Shown here in pieces: positions 30,001 to 52,561 of a stretch of 64,000 bases of DNA (positions are counted from its first letter, which is position 1; each line of letters opens with the position of its first letter). The translations under genes and the position numbers were made by a program. Source of the DNA: Mycolicibacter acidiphilus (lineage in GTDB: Bacteria > Actinomycetota > Actinomycetes > Mycobacteriales > Mycobacteriaceae); the NCBI RefSeq assembly GCF_018455725.1, contig NZ_JAHCLR010000006.1:102188-166187 (forward strand), written 5' to 3'. The notes below the pieces were generated by a model. It worked only from the letters and a program-made list of their open reading frames with translations, ran no database searches and was not told where the DNA came from.

Positions 30001-30412
30001 CGTCGCGGGCCGCCACCAGCAGCACGATGGCGGTGGCGTGCAGCACCAGGCCGATGACGGCGCCGATCGACGGCAGCGCGGTGGCGTCGGCGGACAGCAG
30101 CCGGGCGACGTTGAACCCGCCGGCCACCAGCAGGTTGGCGATCAGCAGCAGCCAGGCGATGCGTTTGCGCGCGCTGAGCGCCGCCGCCAGCAGGCCCAGT
30201 ACGAAAGCCCAGGCCAGGCTGGTGTCGGGGAAGTTGAACAGGTAGCGGTCGATGAACTCGCGCGGCACCTTGATGGCCCAGCGGATCAGCGGTGACAGAC
30301 TGCCCGTCAGGGTCAGGGCGGCGGCGATCCCGACCGCCCAGGCGGCGGCCGCGGGAACCCAGTGCAACCGGGTGGTGGGGCGGCTGCCCGAACGGGGACG
30401 AGTGACGGTCAT
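27071..30412 (-). CDS. lysX: LysX: MprF-like phosphatidylglycerol lysyltransferase fused to lysyl-tRNA synthetase
   Basis: This 1113-residue bifunctional membrane enzyme adds lysine to phosphatidylglycerol. Residues 1-220 have about six membrane helices. Residues about 230-560 are the DUF2156/MprF transferase domain ([27 protein letters not shown]-type segment, [20 protein letters not shown]). From about 620 follows a class II lysyl-tRNA synthetase: OB-fold ([21 protein letters not shown]), motif 2 [20 protein letters not shown] and motif 3 [12 protein letters not shown]. In M. tuberculosis LysX makes lysyl-phosphatidylglycerol and protects against cationic peptides. The start ATG 30412 ([12 protein letters not shown]) lies 8 bases after a TATCCT -10 box (30421-30426, minus strand); the open frame continues upstream but past that promoter. 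Confidence 0.95.
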   Translation of the reverse strand: MTVTRPRSGSRPTTRLHWVPAAAAWAVGIAAALTLTGSLSPLIRWAIKVPREFIDRYLFNFPDTSLAWAFVLGLLAAALSARKRIAWLLLIANLLVAGGFNVARLLSADATALPSIGAVIGLVLHATAIVLLVAARDEFWAKVRRGALIKSAAVLVAGWTIAIALCWGLIELFPGTVERPQRLTYVVNRVIGFGLLEPHFFAGKPDLGLKALCGLLGALALIAAAITLFLSQRSDNALTGEDESAIRGLLEQYGKNDSLGYFATRRDKSVVFAPNGRAAITYRVEVGVCLASGDPVGDPRAWQQAISAWLRLCKVYGWTPGVMGASHQGAQAFKEAGLSALELGDEAILQAGDFRLSGPDMRAVRQAVTRARRSGLTVRMRRHGDIGADEMAKVLARADAWRDTESERGFSMALGRLGDPADGDCLLVEAVRGDQNAGEVVAMLSLVPWGTSGVSLDLMRRSPQSPNGTIELMVSELALQAADIGVSRISLNFAMFRAAFEQGAALGAGPVLRLWRRVLMFFSQWWQLETLYRSNMKYQPQWVPRYACYEDGRMIPRVGVASVIAEGFLVLPFSRRNEQHTGHHSSVPSAVAATGRLHSDGSAPDVGVPADDAETLDASADGPRLPEQVRVRLAKLKSLQSSGVDPYPVGSPPSHTVAQALSEEDPDTTISVAGRVLRLRDYGGVLFAQLRDWSGEVQLLLDNSVLAETSAGCAADFNAAIDLGDLIEATGRIGTSRNGTHSLLVTSWRLTGKCLRPLPDKWKGLTDPEARVRARYVDLAINTESRELITARSNVLRSIRNTLSDKGFLEVETPILQQLHGGANARPFITHINAYDLDLYLRIAPELYLKRLCVGGVERVFELGRAFRNEGVDYSHNPEFTLLEAYQAHGNYLAWIDGARELIQNAAVAANGAPVVLRPSGDGDRLEPVDISGEWPVRTVHDAVSDALGEHIDADTDLATLRRLCTANGIHFLRQWDAGAVVLELYEHLVEARTERPTFYTDFPTSVSPLTRPHRSKPGVAERWDLVAWGVELGTAYSELTDPVEQRRRLHQQSLLAAGGDPEAMELDEDFLQAMEYAMPPTGGLGMGVDRIVMLITGRSIRDTLPFPLAKPR

Positions 30413-30420
30413 AAGGCGCG

Positions 30421-30426
30421 AGGATA
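30421..30426 (-). promoter_or_regulatory. lysX -10 box (leaderless)
   Basis: TATCCT on the minus strand ends 8 bases before the lysX ATG (30412), so the mRNA should start at or very near the ATG. It is divergent from the infC leader promoter about 80 bases away. Confidence 0.5.
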
Positions 30427-30504
30427 GGCAATCAAACCCGGCAATTTGGTGTGAGGATCGGCTCCCGGCGCGGCGCCGTGGCGATAGGGCGGCTGAACTG
30501 CTGC

Positions 30505-30794
30505 TAGACTCCATTGCGCGACCGTCCCGGCTGACGCCAGGACAGCAAGTGGAGTCCCCTCCCACCACTGGCCAGGAAGAAATTCCCAGCGGCACAGTGG
30601 TCCGGTCGCAGGCGGTGCGAACCGCCTGCTCCGCACCGTGCGTGCGGGCGGCTTGAGTATCTCAGGCCGTGATCGGTCGGCATCGGGCCCTGCTTTATGC
30701 AGGGCTTTTTCGTTGCTGAGGTGGTGTCGACGCCGCTTGAGTCCCGGGGGAGCACCCGCGGCGGGCGTGCGCAAAGACTACCCAGGGAGGTCCC
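30505..30794 (+). promoter_or_regulatory. structured infC leader with alternative hairpins (candidate riboregulator)
   Basis: A TAGACT -10 box (30505-30510) would start a transcript near 30517, about 280 bases before infC. Visible structures are: CCACTG (30565-30570) with CAGTGG (30595-30600); a perfect 9-bp stem GCAGGCGGT/ACCGCCTGC closed by a GCGA tetraloop (30608-30629); and an alternative stem in which 30622-30629 (CCGCCTGC) pairs instead with 30644-30651 (GCGGGCGG, one U-G). These two stems exclude each other. An intrinsic terminator follows at 30687. Such a layout fits attenuation of the infC-rpmI-rplT operon, known in Bacillus through L20; the ligand here is unknown. This also accounts for the 382-base gap between lysX and infC. 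Confidence 0.6.
30687..30710 (+). terminator. intrinsic terminator upstream of infC
   Basis: GCCCTGC (30687-30693) and GCAGGGC (30699-30705) form a perfect 7-bp stem with a TTTAT loop, followed by TTTTT (30706-30710). It points toward infC and ends 84 bases before its start, so it acts inside the leader as an attenuator and not at the end of any gene. Confidence 0.8.
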
Positions 30795-31421
30795 ATCAGC
30801 ACTGAGATCCGTGTCAACGAGCGCATTCGCGTACCTGAGGTCCGCTTGATCGGTCCGGGTGGGGAACAGGTAGGCATCGTGCGCATCGAGGACGCACTCC
30901 GCGTCGCCGCGGACGCCGATCTCGACCTGGTCGAAGTCGCTCCGGACGCCAAGCCGCCGGTCTGCAAGATCATGGATTACGGCAAGTTCAAGTACGAGGC
31001 GGCCCAGAAGGCGCGTGAGTCTCGGAAGAACCAGCAGCAGACCGTCGTCAAGGAACAGAAGCTGCGGCCGAAGATCGACGATCACGACTACGAGACGAAG
31101 AAGGGCCACGTGGTCCGCTTCCTCGAAGCCGGATCGAAGGTCAAGATCACGATCATGTTCCGCGGCCGCGAGCAGTCCCGGCCGGAGCTCGGCTACCGGC
31201 TGCTGCAGCGGCTGGGCGCCGACGTCGCCGACTACGGCTTCGTGGAGACCTCGGCCAAGCAGGACGGACGCAACATGACGATGGTGCTGGCTCCGCACCG
31301 TGGCGCCAAGACCCGCGCCAAGGCGGCCGAGCAGGCCGGAACCGGCGGAGCGGTCCGACCGGCACCCGGTCCGGACACCACCGCCGACGCGAGTGCTGCC
31401 GAGCCCAAGCCCGAGAACTGA
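30795..31421 (+). CDS. infC: translation initiation factor IF-3, ATC start codon
   Basis: This 208-residue factor prevents subunit association and checks the initiator tRNA. The N-domain begins [22 protein letters not shown] and the C-domain contains [21 protein letters not shown] and [20 protein letters not shown]. The start is the ATC at 30795: it gives the full conserved N-terminus and is preceded by a strong ribosome-binding site (AGGGAGG, 30784-30790). The first ATG (30846) would remove 17 conserved residues. Non-AUG starts such as AUU or AUC are known for infC and allow IF3 to regulate its own translation. The tail of about 40 residues is low in complexity. It is the first gene of infC-rpmI-rplT-tsnR. 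Confidence 0.95.
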   Translation: MSTEIRVNERIRVPEVRLIGPGGEQVGIVRIEDALRVAADADLDLVEVAPDAKPPVCKIMDYGKFKYEAAQKARESRKNQQQTVVKEQKLRPKIDDHDYETKKGHVVRFLEAGSKVKITIMFRGREQSRPELGYRLLQRLGADVADYGFVETSAKQDGRNMTMVLAPHRGAKTRAKAAEQAGTGGAVRPAPGPDTTADASAAEPKPEN

Positions 31422-31455
31422 AAACAGTCAGACCCGACACCAGAACTGAGGAAAC

Positions 31456-31650
31456 ATGCCCAAGGCGAAAACCCACAGTGGCGCTTCGAAGCGGTTCCGG
31501 CGCACCGGAACCGGCAAGATCGTGCGGCAGAAGGCGAACCGTCGCCACCTGCTCGAGCACAAGCCGACCAAGCGCACCCGCCGGCTCGACGGCCGCACCG
31601 ATGTGGCGGCCAGCGACACCAAGCGCGTCAACGCGATGCTGAACGGCTAA
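31456..31650 (+). CDS. rpmI: 50S ribosomal protein L35
   Basis: This 64-residue, strongly basic protein ([20 protein letters not shown] ... [21 protein letters not shown]) is complete and of usual length. It packs into 23S rRNA. A GAGGAA ribosome-binding site precedes the ATG. It lies between infC and rplT in the conserved operon, with 34 bases before it and 55 after. Confidence 0.97.
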   Translation: MPKAKTHSGASKRFRRTGTGKIVRQKANRRHLLEHKPTKRTRRLDGRTDVAASDTKRVNAMLNG

Positions 31651-31705
31651 CAGCCGCCCCGTCCATCGCAGATCCCTTACGTACCAACGAGAGTAGGAAA
31701 ACCCC

Positions 31706-32095
31706 ATGGCACGCGTGAAGCGGGCAGTCAACGCCCAGAAGAAGCGCCGTACCGTCCTGAAGGCTTCGAAGGGCTACCGCGGTCAGCGGTCGCGGCTCTA
31801 CCGCAAAGCCAAAGAGCAGCAGCTGCACTCGCTCACCTACGCCTACCGTGACCGGCGGGCGCGCAAGGGTGAGTTCCGCAAGCTGTGGATCGCCCGCATC
31901 AACGCGGCCGGCCGCGCCAACGGCATCACCTACAACCGCCTGATCCAGGGCCTCAAGGCCGCCGGCGTCGAGGTGGACCGTAAGAACCTGGCCGAGATCG
32001 CCGTCAGCGACGCGGCCGCGTTCACCGCCCTGGTCGAGGTTGCCCGCGCCGCACTGCCGGCGGACGTCAACGCGCCGTCCGGCGAGGCCGCCTGA
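31706..32095 (+). CDS. rplT: 50S ribosomal protein L20
   Basis: This 129-residue protein is basic and helical, with the L20 signature [17 protein letters not shown] and [20 protein letters not shown]. It is required for early 50S assembly. In B. subtilis, L20 represses its own infC-rpmI-rplT operon by binding the leader, so L20 is one candidate effector for the structured leader at 30505. A ribosome-binding site (gagtaggaa) lies before the ATG. Confidence 0.97.
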   Translation: MARVKRAVNAQKKRRTVLKASKGYRGQRSRLYRKAKEQQLHSLTYAYRDRRARKGEFRKLWIARINAAGRANGITYNRLIQGLKAAGVEVDRKNLAEIAVSDAAAFTALVEVARAALPADVNAPSGEAA

Positions 32096-32106
32096 CCCTC
32101 CCGGAC

Positions 32107-32883
32107 ATGCTGACCGAACGTTCGGCCCGGGTGGTCGCGGCGGTCAAGCTGCACCGGCACGTCGGCCGGCGGCGCGCACAGCGCTTCCTGGCCGAGGGGC
32201 CCAACCTGGTCGAGGCCGCGGTACGCCGCGGCCTGGCCCGGGAGATCTTCGCAACCGAGTCCGCCGCGGGGCGCTACGGCGCCCTGCTGGCGGACTCGGC
32301 TGTCCCGGTCCACCCGGTCACCGAACGGGCGGCGAAGGCGCTGTCGGAGACGGTCACCCCCGCCGGGCTGATCGCGGTCTGCGAGGTTCCCGAACCGGAT
32401 CTCGGTGTGCTGCTGGCGGATTCGCCGACAGTGGTGGCGGTCGCCGTCGGGGTGGGGGAGCCCGGTAACGCCGGCACCCTGATCCGGGTCGCCGACGCGA
32501 CCGGCGCCGGCCTGGTGGTGCTGACCGGCAACAGCGTCGACCCCTATAACGGCAAATGCCTGCGGTCATCGGCCGGCAGCATCTTCAACGTCCCGGTCGT
32601 CGTCGACCCCGACACCGATGCGGTTCTCGCGGCGTTGCAGCAAGCGGGTCTGCAGGTGCTGGCGACGGCGTTGGACGGTGAGGTGTCGCTGGACGATGCG
32701 CAACTGACCGGGCCCACCGCGTGGTTGTTCGGACCGGAAGCCCAGGGCCTGCCGGAGAGCGCCGCTGCGGCGGCCGACCACCGGGTGCACATCCCGATGT
32801 CCGGTGCCGCCGAGAGCCTCAATGTGGCTGCGGCAGCGGCGATCTGCCTGTATCAGAGTTCGCGCGCGCAGCGCGCCCGCTGA
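32107..32883 (+). CDS. tsnR: SpoU-family rRNA methyltransferase TsnR
   Basis: This is a 258-residue SPOUT-class 2'-O-methyltransferase. The N-terminal substrate-binding domain begins RSARVVAAVKLHRHVGRRRA QRFLAEGPNLVEAA. The C-terminal knotted SAM-binding domain contains VGEPGNAGTLIRVADATGAG, KCLRSSAGSIFNVPVV, LFGPEAQGLPESA and IPMSGAAESLNVAAAAAICL, the three SpoU motifs. It acts on rRNA or tRNA; the exact site is not known. It follows rplT by 11 bases and is probably cotranscribed, as in M. tuberculosis. Its stop abuts the convergent DUF2236 gene. Confidence 0.92.
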   Translation: MLTERSARVVAAVKLHRHVGRRRAQRFLAEGPNLVEAAVRRGLAREIFATESAAGRYGALLADSAVPVHPVTERAAKALSETVTPAGLIAVCEVPEPDLGVLLADSPTVVAVAVGVGEPGNAGTLIRVADATGAGLVVLTGNSVDPYNGKCLRSSAGSIFNVPVVVDPDTDAVLAALQQAGLQVLATALDGEVSLDDAQLTGPTAWLFGPEAQGLPESAAAAADHRVHIPMSGAAESLNVAAAAAICLYQSSRAQRAR

Positions 32884-33981
32884 CTACGCCGCTTTCGGGC
32901 GGGTCGGGCGGCGCCCCCCGGCCAGCGAGAACGTGCTGTGCACCAGCGATCCGGCCCGTTCGATCAGACTCATCCGTCGTCGTGGGACGTAGTGCATGCC
33001 GTCGTCGCGGCGGTCCTTCGGCGGTGCCATGAACCACGGCGCCTCCTCCAGTGGGGCGTCGACCGGGATCTCACCGCGCTCACGCCGGTAGCCGGCCAGG
33101 GCCCGCGGGTGCAGCCGAATCTCGTCCGGTACGAACGTGAACGCGAGCTGACTGACCTTGCCCAGCAACCGGAACAGCACCTCGTCACCCTCGGACCAGC
33201 GCAGCCCCGCCTTCTCCCGCACCGCCGGTTCGAACAGGCCGGCGGCCACCCAGCGCTGCACGCCGAGCATCGGCGCGAACATCTGATTCCACACCGCGGT
33301 CGGCATCAGCACGAACGACGGCTTCGGGATCCGCATGTAGAGGATCTTGCGGGCGGCCGGCGTCAACTCCAGTTCCTCGCGGCCGATCCGGTCCCAGTAC
33401 TCGCAGAAGTCCTCCCACGTCTTGGGCACCGGGCGCATGCTCATCCCGTACATCCGGTACCACTGCACGTGCTCGTCGAACAGTTGATGCTTCTCGGCTT
33501 CGGTCAGCCCGCCGCCGAAGTACTCGGCCAGCTTCACCACCATCATGAAGAACGTGGCGTGCGCCCAGTAGAAGGTCTCGGGGTCCAGGGAGTGGTAGCG
33601 CCGGCCCTGCTCGTCGACGCCCTTGATCTCCTTGTGCCAGTCGCGCATCTCCTCGGCGGTCTGCTGGGCGCGGGCACCGTCGTACACCACCCCCATGATC
33701 GGGTACACCGACCGCGACACCCGCTGCAGCGGCTCCCGCCACAGCGTCGAGTGCTCCTGCACACCCGCGCCGAGTGCCGGGTACATGTTCTCGATCGCAC
33801 CGATCCACATGCCCATCAAGCCGCTGCGGATGTCGCCGAAGTATTTCCAGGTCAAGGAGTCCGGTCCGAGCGGTTCGACGGCCACCTTCGGGGCGGATTC
33901 GCGCGGGGGGCGGGCCTTCGCCGCGTCGCCGGTCCCGGCGGGTGCGGTCGGCTCGGCGGATGTGGTCGGTGTCACGGTCAT
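32884..33981 (-). CDS. DUF2236 (MpaB/rubber-oxygenase-like) protein, Rv1645c-like
   Basis: This 365-residue protein of the MpaB/latex-clearing oxygenase-like family (DUF2236) begins with a Pro/Ala-rich disordered stretch of about 45 residues. The domain then starts at SLTWKYFGDIRSGLMGMWIGAIENMYPALG and includes the heme-ligand candidate region DPETFYWAHATFFMMVVKLAEYF, with His and Tyr/Phe residues of the family. Relatives cleave or oxidise hydrophobic compounds, but the substrate is unknown. A ribosome-binding site (AGGAG) precedes ATG 33981. The promoter has a full -35/-10 pair with a perfect palindrome in the spacer, so the gene is probably under repressor control. Confidence 0.88.
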   Translation of the reverse strand: MTVTPTTSAEPTAPAGTGDAAKARPPRESAPKVAVEPLGPDSLTWKYFGDIRSGLMGMWIGAIENMYPALGAGVQEHSTLWREPLQRVSRSVYPIMGVVYDGARAQQTAEEMRDWHKEIKGVDEQGRRYHSLDPETFYWAHATFFMMVVKLAEYFGGGLTEAEKHQLFDEHVQWYRMYGMSMRPVPKTWEDFCEYWDRIGREELELTPAARKILYMRIPKPSFVLMPTAVWNQMFAPMLGVQRWVAAGLFEPAVREKAGLRWSEGDEVLFRLLGKVSQLAFTFVPDEIRLHPRALAGYRRERGEIPVDAPLEEAPWFMAPPKDRRDDGMHYVPRRRMSLIERAGSLVHSTFSLAGGRRPTRPKAA

Positions 33982-34011
33982 GGCATCTCCTGTCGGGCGA
34001 AACCTGACACA

Positions 34012-34040
34012 ACGATAATTGTGACAACACCCGTTGTCTA
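34012..34040 (-). promoter_or_regulatory. DUF2236 promoter with 16-bp operator in the spacer
   Basis: On the minus strand, TAGACA (34035-34040) and TATCGT (34012-34017) are 17 bases apart. GACAAC-ACCC-GTTGTC (34023-34038) is a perfect 6-4-6 palindrome covering the -35 and most of the spacer. A second dyad, CACAA/TTGTG, overlaps the -10. This is the layout of a repressor site, of TetR or similar type. No regulator gene is adjacent. Confidence 0.65.
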
Positions 34041-34141
34041 CATCTTGGCGGCGCGTCGCGTGATGTTAATCACGCCACCTGCGGTGGACCCGCTGAGGGA
34101 GTCGTTGGCGGTGCCGGATCGGGCCACTTACGCTGACGCTC

Positions 34142-35041
34142 ATGGATCTCGAGCCGTCCAGTCGGCAGGACGACGAGCTCGAGAACGACGGTGAAACCAC
34201 CGGACGGCGCAGGTTCCGGCGCCCGTCGTTCTCGCTGGACAACGCCGCCGCCTGGCTGAACCGCACCAGCAACAACCGCGAGGTGGTGGCGCTGGTGCGG
34301 CGTGCCCGGCGGGCGCTGCCCGGTGACCCGGAGTTCGGCGACCCGCTGTCCACCGCCGGTGAGGGCGGCCCGCGGGTGGCGGCGCGTGCCGCGGACCGAT
34401 TGATCGGTGACCGCTCCGCGGCGTCGCGCGAGCTCAGCCTGGGGGCGCTGCAGGTTTGGCAGGCGATGCGGGAGTGGGTGTCGCGCGAGCCGGTGAACGC
34501 CGAGGCGACGCTGGTCTTCACCGACCTGGTCGGCTTCTCGACGTGGTCGCTGCGGGCCGGCGACGACGCCACCCTCACCCTGCTGCGCCGGGTGTCGCGG
34601 GCGGTGGAGCCGCCGATGCTCGACGCCGGCGGGCGGATCGTCAAACGGATGGGCGACGGGATCATGGCGGTGTTCCGCGACCCGCTGGTGGCGGTGGGCG
34701 CCGTGCTGGCCGCGCACGAGGCGATCGGATCCGTCGACGTCGACGGCTACACCCCGAAGATGCGGGCCGGCATCCACACCGGCCACCCGCACCGGCTGGC
34801 CGACGACTGGCTGGGGGTGGACGTCAACATCGCCGCCCGGGTGATGGAACGTGCCGTCAAGGGCGGGGTGATGGTGTCCGGGCCGACGCTGCAGCGCATC
34901 GACCCGGCCGACCTCGACGCGCTCGGCGTGGTGGCCAAGCGGGCCCGCCGGCAGGTGCTGTCGGCCAAACCGACCGGAGTGCCACCCGACCTCACCATGT
35001 ACCGGCTCCGAACTCGCAGGGATTTGCCAGCCGCGGACTGA
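34142..35041 (+). CDS. class III adenylate/guanylate cyclase, Rv1647-like
   Basis: This 299-residue cytosolic protein has an N-terminal region of about 110 residues (NAAAWLNRTSNNREVVALVRR) and a catalytic domain from about 120 to 285. Metal-binding aspartates are in ATLVFTDLVGFSTWSLRAGD and RIVKRMGDGIMAVFRDP, and the transition-state stretch is DDWLGVDVNIAARVMERAVKGG with Asn and Arg. Rv1647 of M. tuberculosis, in the same place, is an active pH-sensing adenylyl cyclase; substrate here is assumed to be ATP. The start is ATG 34142. cAMP made here could reach the Rv1636-like stress protein, but that is inference. Confidence 0.92.
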   Translation: MDLEPSSRQDDELENDGETTGRRRFRRPSFSLDNAAAWLNRTSNNREVVALVRRARRALPGDPEFGDPLSTAGEGGPRVAARAADRLIGDRSAASRELSLGALQVWQAMREWVSREPVNAEATLVFTDLVGFSTWSLRAGDDATLTLLRRVSRAVEPPMLDAGGRIVKRMGDGIMAVFRDPLVAVGAVLAAHEAIGSVDVDGYTPKMRAGIHTGHPHRLADDWLGVDVNIAARVMERAVKGGVMVSGPTLQRIDPADLDALGVVAKRARRQVLSAKPTGVPPDLTMYRLRTRRDLPAAD

Positions 35042-35078
35042 TTCGCCGAGACCGTTTCGTGGGCATAGTGTTATCGCG

Positions 35079-35843
35079 ATGTTATCGACCGTCCTGATGC
35101 GGCTGGCCCGAGTCCGCTTCACCGTCACCTACGCGGTGACGGTCGCGACCGTCGCCGTGACGCTGCTGATGCTGGAACCGCGTTCCCGCGGCCAGATCGT
35201 CACCCAGGCCAGCACCAACCTCGACAACCTGCGGCACGGGCGGCTGGGCACCCTGTTCAGCAGCGCGCTGGTGGTCGACGCCGACAGCGGCCCGATCTAC
35301 CTGTGGCTGCCCGGACTGGTGTGCCTGCTGGCGTTGGCCGAGCTGCTGTGGCGCAGCGGCCGGCTGGCGGCGGTGTTCGCCACCGGGCACGTCGGGGCGT
35401 CGCTTCTGGTGGCGGCGGGTCTGACCGGGGCGGTCCGGCTCGGCTGGCTGCCGTGGACGGTCGCGTTCGCCCGCGACGTCGGGATGAGCTACGGGGCGGC
35501 CGCGGTGGTCGGCGCGCTGACCGCCGCGATCCCACGGCGCTTCCGGGCGGCGTGGATCGGCTGGTGGCTGGCGCTGGCCGTCGGCACCTCGGTGACGTGC
35601 GTGGAGTTCACCGACATCGGGCACGTGGTGGCGCTGCTGCTGGGCATGCTGGTGGCCACCCGGCTGACCGGGCCGGTGCGCTGGACGGCGGTGCGGTGCC
35701 TGCTGCTGGGCGTGTCGTCGATCTTCGGGTTCGTGGTGCTCGCCCACACCGGGTCCTCGGTGCTGGTCGGGGCGCTGCTGGGAGCGCTTGGGGCGGTCTT
35801 GGGATATCGGTTCGCCCGGTTTCGCGCGGTACCCGCCGTCTGA
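35079..35843 (+). CDS. rhomboid-like membrane protein, Rv1648-like
   Basis: This 254-residue protein has about seven membrane helices. The pattern resembles rhomboid proteases: a long first loop after helix 1, a middle helix with RDVGMSYGAAAVVGALTAA (candidate Ser) and a later helix with VEFTDIGHVVALLLGMLVA (candidate His). The classical GxSG motif is replaced by GMSYG, so catalytic activity is uncertain. It follows the cyclase gene by 37 bases in the same direction, as in M. tuberculosis. Confidence 0.78.
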   Translation: MLSTVLMRLARVRFTVTYAVTVATVAVTLLMLEPRSRGQIVTQASTNLDNLRHGRLGTLFSSALVVDADSGPIYLWLPGLVCLLALAELLWRSGRLAAVFATGHVGASLLVAAGLTGAVRLGWLPWTVAFARDVGMSYGAAAVVGALTAAIPRRFRAAWIGWWLALAVGTSVTCVEFTDIGHVVALLLGMLVATRLTGPVRWTAVRCLLLGVSSIFGFVVLAHTGSSVLVGALLGALGAVLGYRFARFRAVPAV

Positions 35844-35944
35844 CCTGGCCGTTCCGTCGCAGGTCTGAGCGTGCGGGTGGAACAACTGTGTTCCGTGACA
35901 TAGTCTGCACGGGTCTCGTTCAGCGTAGAAATGGGGATTTTCCG

Positions 35945-49299
<13,355 letters not shown>

Positions 49300-49300
<1 letters not shown>

Positions 49301-50496
49301 TGTCCGAACGCGTCATCCTGGCGTACTCCGGTGGCCTGGACACCTCGGTGGCGATCAGCTGGATCGGCAAGGAGACCGGCAAAGAGGTCGTCGCCGTCGC
49401 CATCGACCTCGGCCAGGGCGGCGAGGACATGGAGGTGGTCCGTCAGCGTGCACTGGACTGCGGCGCCGTCGAAGCCGTCGTCGTCGACGCCCGCGACGAG
49501 TTCGCCGAGCAGTACTGCCTGCCGACCATCAAGGCCAACGCGCTGTACATGGACCGCTACCCGCTGGTGTCGGCGATCAGCCGGCCGCTGATTGTCAAGC
49601 ATCTGGTGGACGCCGCTCGCAGCCACGGGGGCACCGTCGTCGCGCACGGCTGCACGGGCAAGGGCAACGACCAGGTCCGGTTCGAGGTCGGATTCGCTTC
49701 GCTGGCACCGGAACTCAACGTCATCGCCCCGGTCCGCGACTACGCCTGGACCCGGGAGAAGGCGATCAAGTTCGCCGAGGAGAACGCGATCCCGATCAAC
49801 GTCACCAAGCGCTCGCCGTTCTCGATCGACCAGAACGTGTGGGGCCGCGCGGTGGAGACCGGGTTCCTGGAGGACCTGTGGAATGCGCCCACCAAGGACG
49901 TCTACGACTACACCGAGGACCCGACCGTCCACTTCAACGCCCCCGACGAGCTGATCATCAGCTTCGACAAGGGAACTCCCGTGGCGATCGACGGCCGGCC
50001 GCTGTCCGTGCTGCAGATCATCCAGGAGCTCAACACCCGCGCCGGTGCGCAGGGCGTGGGCCGGCTCGACGTCGTCGAGGACCGACTCGTCGGCATCAAG
50101 AGCCGCGAGATCTACGAAGCCCCCGGCGCGATGGTGCTGATCACCGCACACACCGAGCTGGAGCACGTCACCCTGGAACGCGAACTGGGCCGCTACAAGC
50201 GCGGCGTGGACCGCAAGTGGGGCGAGCTCACCTACGACGGCCTGTGGTTCAGCCCGCTGAAGCGGTCGCTGGAGGTGTTCGTCGAGGACACCCAGCAGCA
50301 CGTCTCCGGCGACATCCGGCTGGTGCTGCACGGCGGGCACATCATCGTCAACGGCCGGCGCAGCGCGCAGTCGCTGTACGACTTCAACCTCGCCACCTAC
50401 GACGAGGGTGACACCTTCGACCAGTCCGCCGCGCGGGGCTTCGTGCAGATCCACGGACTGAGCTCGAAGATCTCCGCCCGCCGCGACCTGGCCTGA
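49300..50496 (+). CDS. argG: argininosuccinate synthase
   Basis: This 398-residue enzyme condenses citrulline and aspartate using ATP. The PP-loop is [17 protein letters not shown] near the N-terminus; substrate-binding pieces are [20 protein letters not shown] and [20 protein letters not shown] ribosome-binding site AAGGAG (49286-49291) lies before ATG 49300, inside the end of argR. A strong hairpin follows 10 bases after the stop and may reduce or separate argH expression. Confidence 0.97.
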
Positions 50497-51996
<1,500 letters not shown>

Positions 51997-52003
51997 TCCC
52001 CGC

Positions 52004-52483
52004 TCACGGCCCCCAGATCATCAGATCCTGCATGCCGTTGTTCATCGTCACCGTCGTCGGCGCGGGACCGGTCACGTCGAAGTAGATCTTCCCGGTCGAC
52101 TGCGCGCCCTCGGGAATGGTGGCGCCGCTGATGCCCTTCGGCGACGCGACCTCCCACAGCACCCGGTAGCTCGCCTGGTTCGGGGCGACGGCGTTGAACT
52201 GCGAGATCGCCGGGGTCACCGGACCGTGGATGGCGCGGACGGTGGCGGTGGCCTCCCAGACCTTCCCGGCCACCGGGAAGTCCGGCATGGTGTCGCTGCT
52301 GGGCTGCAGGCCGCCGACATTCCAGGAGAAGACGACCTGACCGACGCTGTCGGTCTCCTGCAGGGTGCTGCCCAGCTTGCCGGTGATCGGGTAGGCCGCG
52401 AACGCGAGCGGTGCGACGGTCACCGGGACGGCTGCCACGGCGACGGTCGCGACGGCGGATTTCATCATCGTGCTGATCTTCAT
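52004..52483 (-). CDS. mpt63: MPT63-like secreted immunogenic protein
   Basis: This 159-residue protein has a signal peptide (MKISTMMKSAVATVAVAAVP ... LAFA) with cleavage before AYPITGKLGS, and a mature beta-sandwich of about 130 residues. The mature sequence closely follows M. tuberculosis MPT63/MPB63 (Rv1926c): VAGKVWEATATVRAIHG, VTPAISQFNAVAPN, YRVLWEVASP, GATIPEGAQSTGKIYFDVTG and the C-terminal MNNGMQDLMIWGP. MPT63 is abundant in culture filtrate; its function is unknown. A strong AGGAGG ribosome-binding site precedes the ATG. In M. tuberculosis the gene is far from argH, so its position here is notable. Confidence 0.92.
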   Translation of the reverse strand: MKISTMMKSAVATVAVAAVPVTVAPLAFAAYPITGKLGSTLQETDSVGQVVFSWNVGGLQPSSDTMPDFPVAGKVWEATATVRAIHGPVTPAISQFNAVAPNQASYRVLWEVASPKGISGATIPEGAQSTGKIYFDVTGPAPTTVTMNNGMQDLMIWGP

Positions 52484-52548
52484 GCTGTCCTCCTGGGGGT
52501 GATGACAAGCGGATACCCCAGTCTGCCTGCGTTCGCAGGGCCGTGCGC

Positions 52549-52554
52549 TAGCCT
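52549..52554 (+). promoter_or_regulatory. -10 box of the M15-type peptidase gene
   Basis: TAGCCT is followed 7 bases later by ATT (52562), where an in-frame reading gives a compact signal peptide. It therefore looks like a leaderless promoter with an unusual start codon. Confidence 0.45.
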
Positions 52555-52561
52555 CAGGCGC

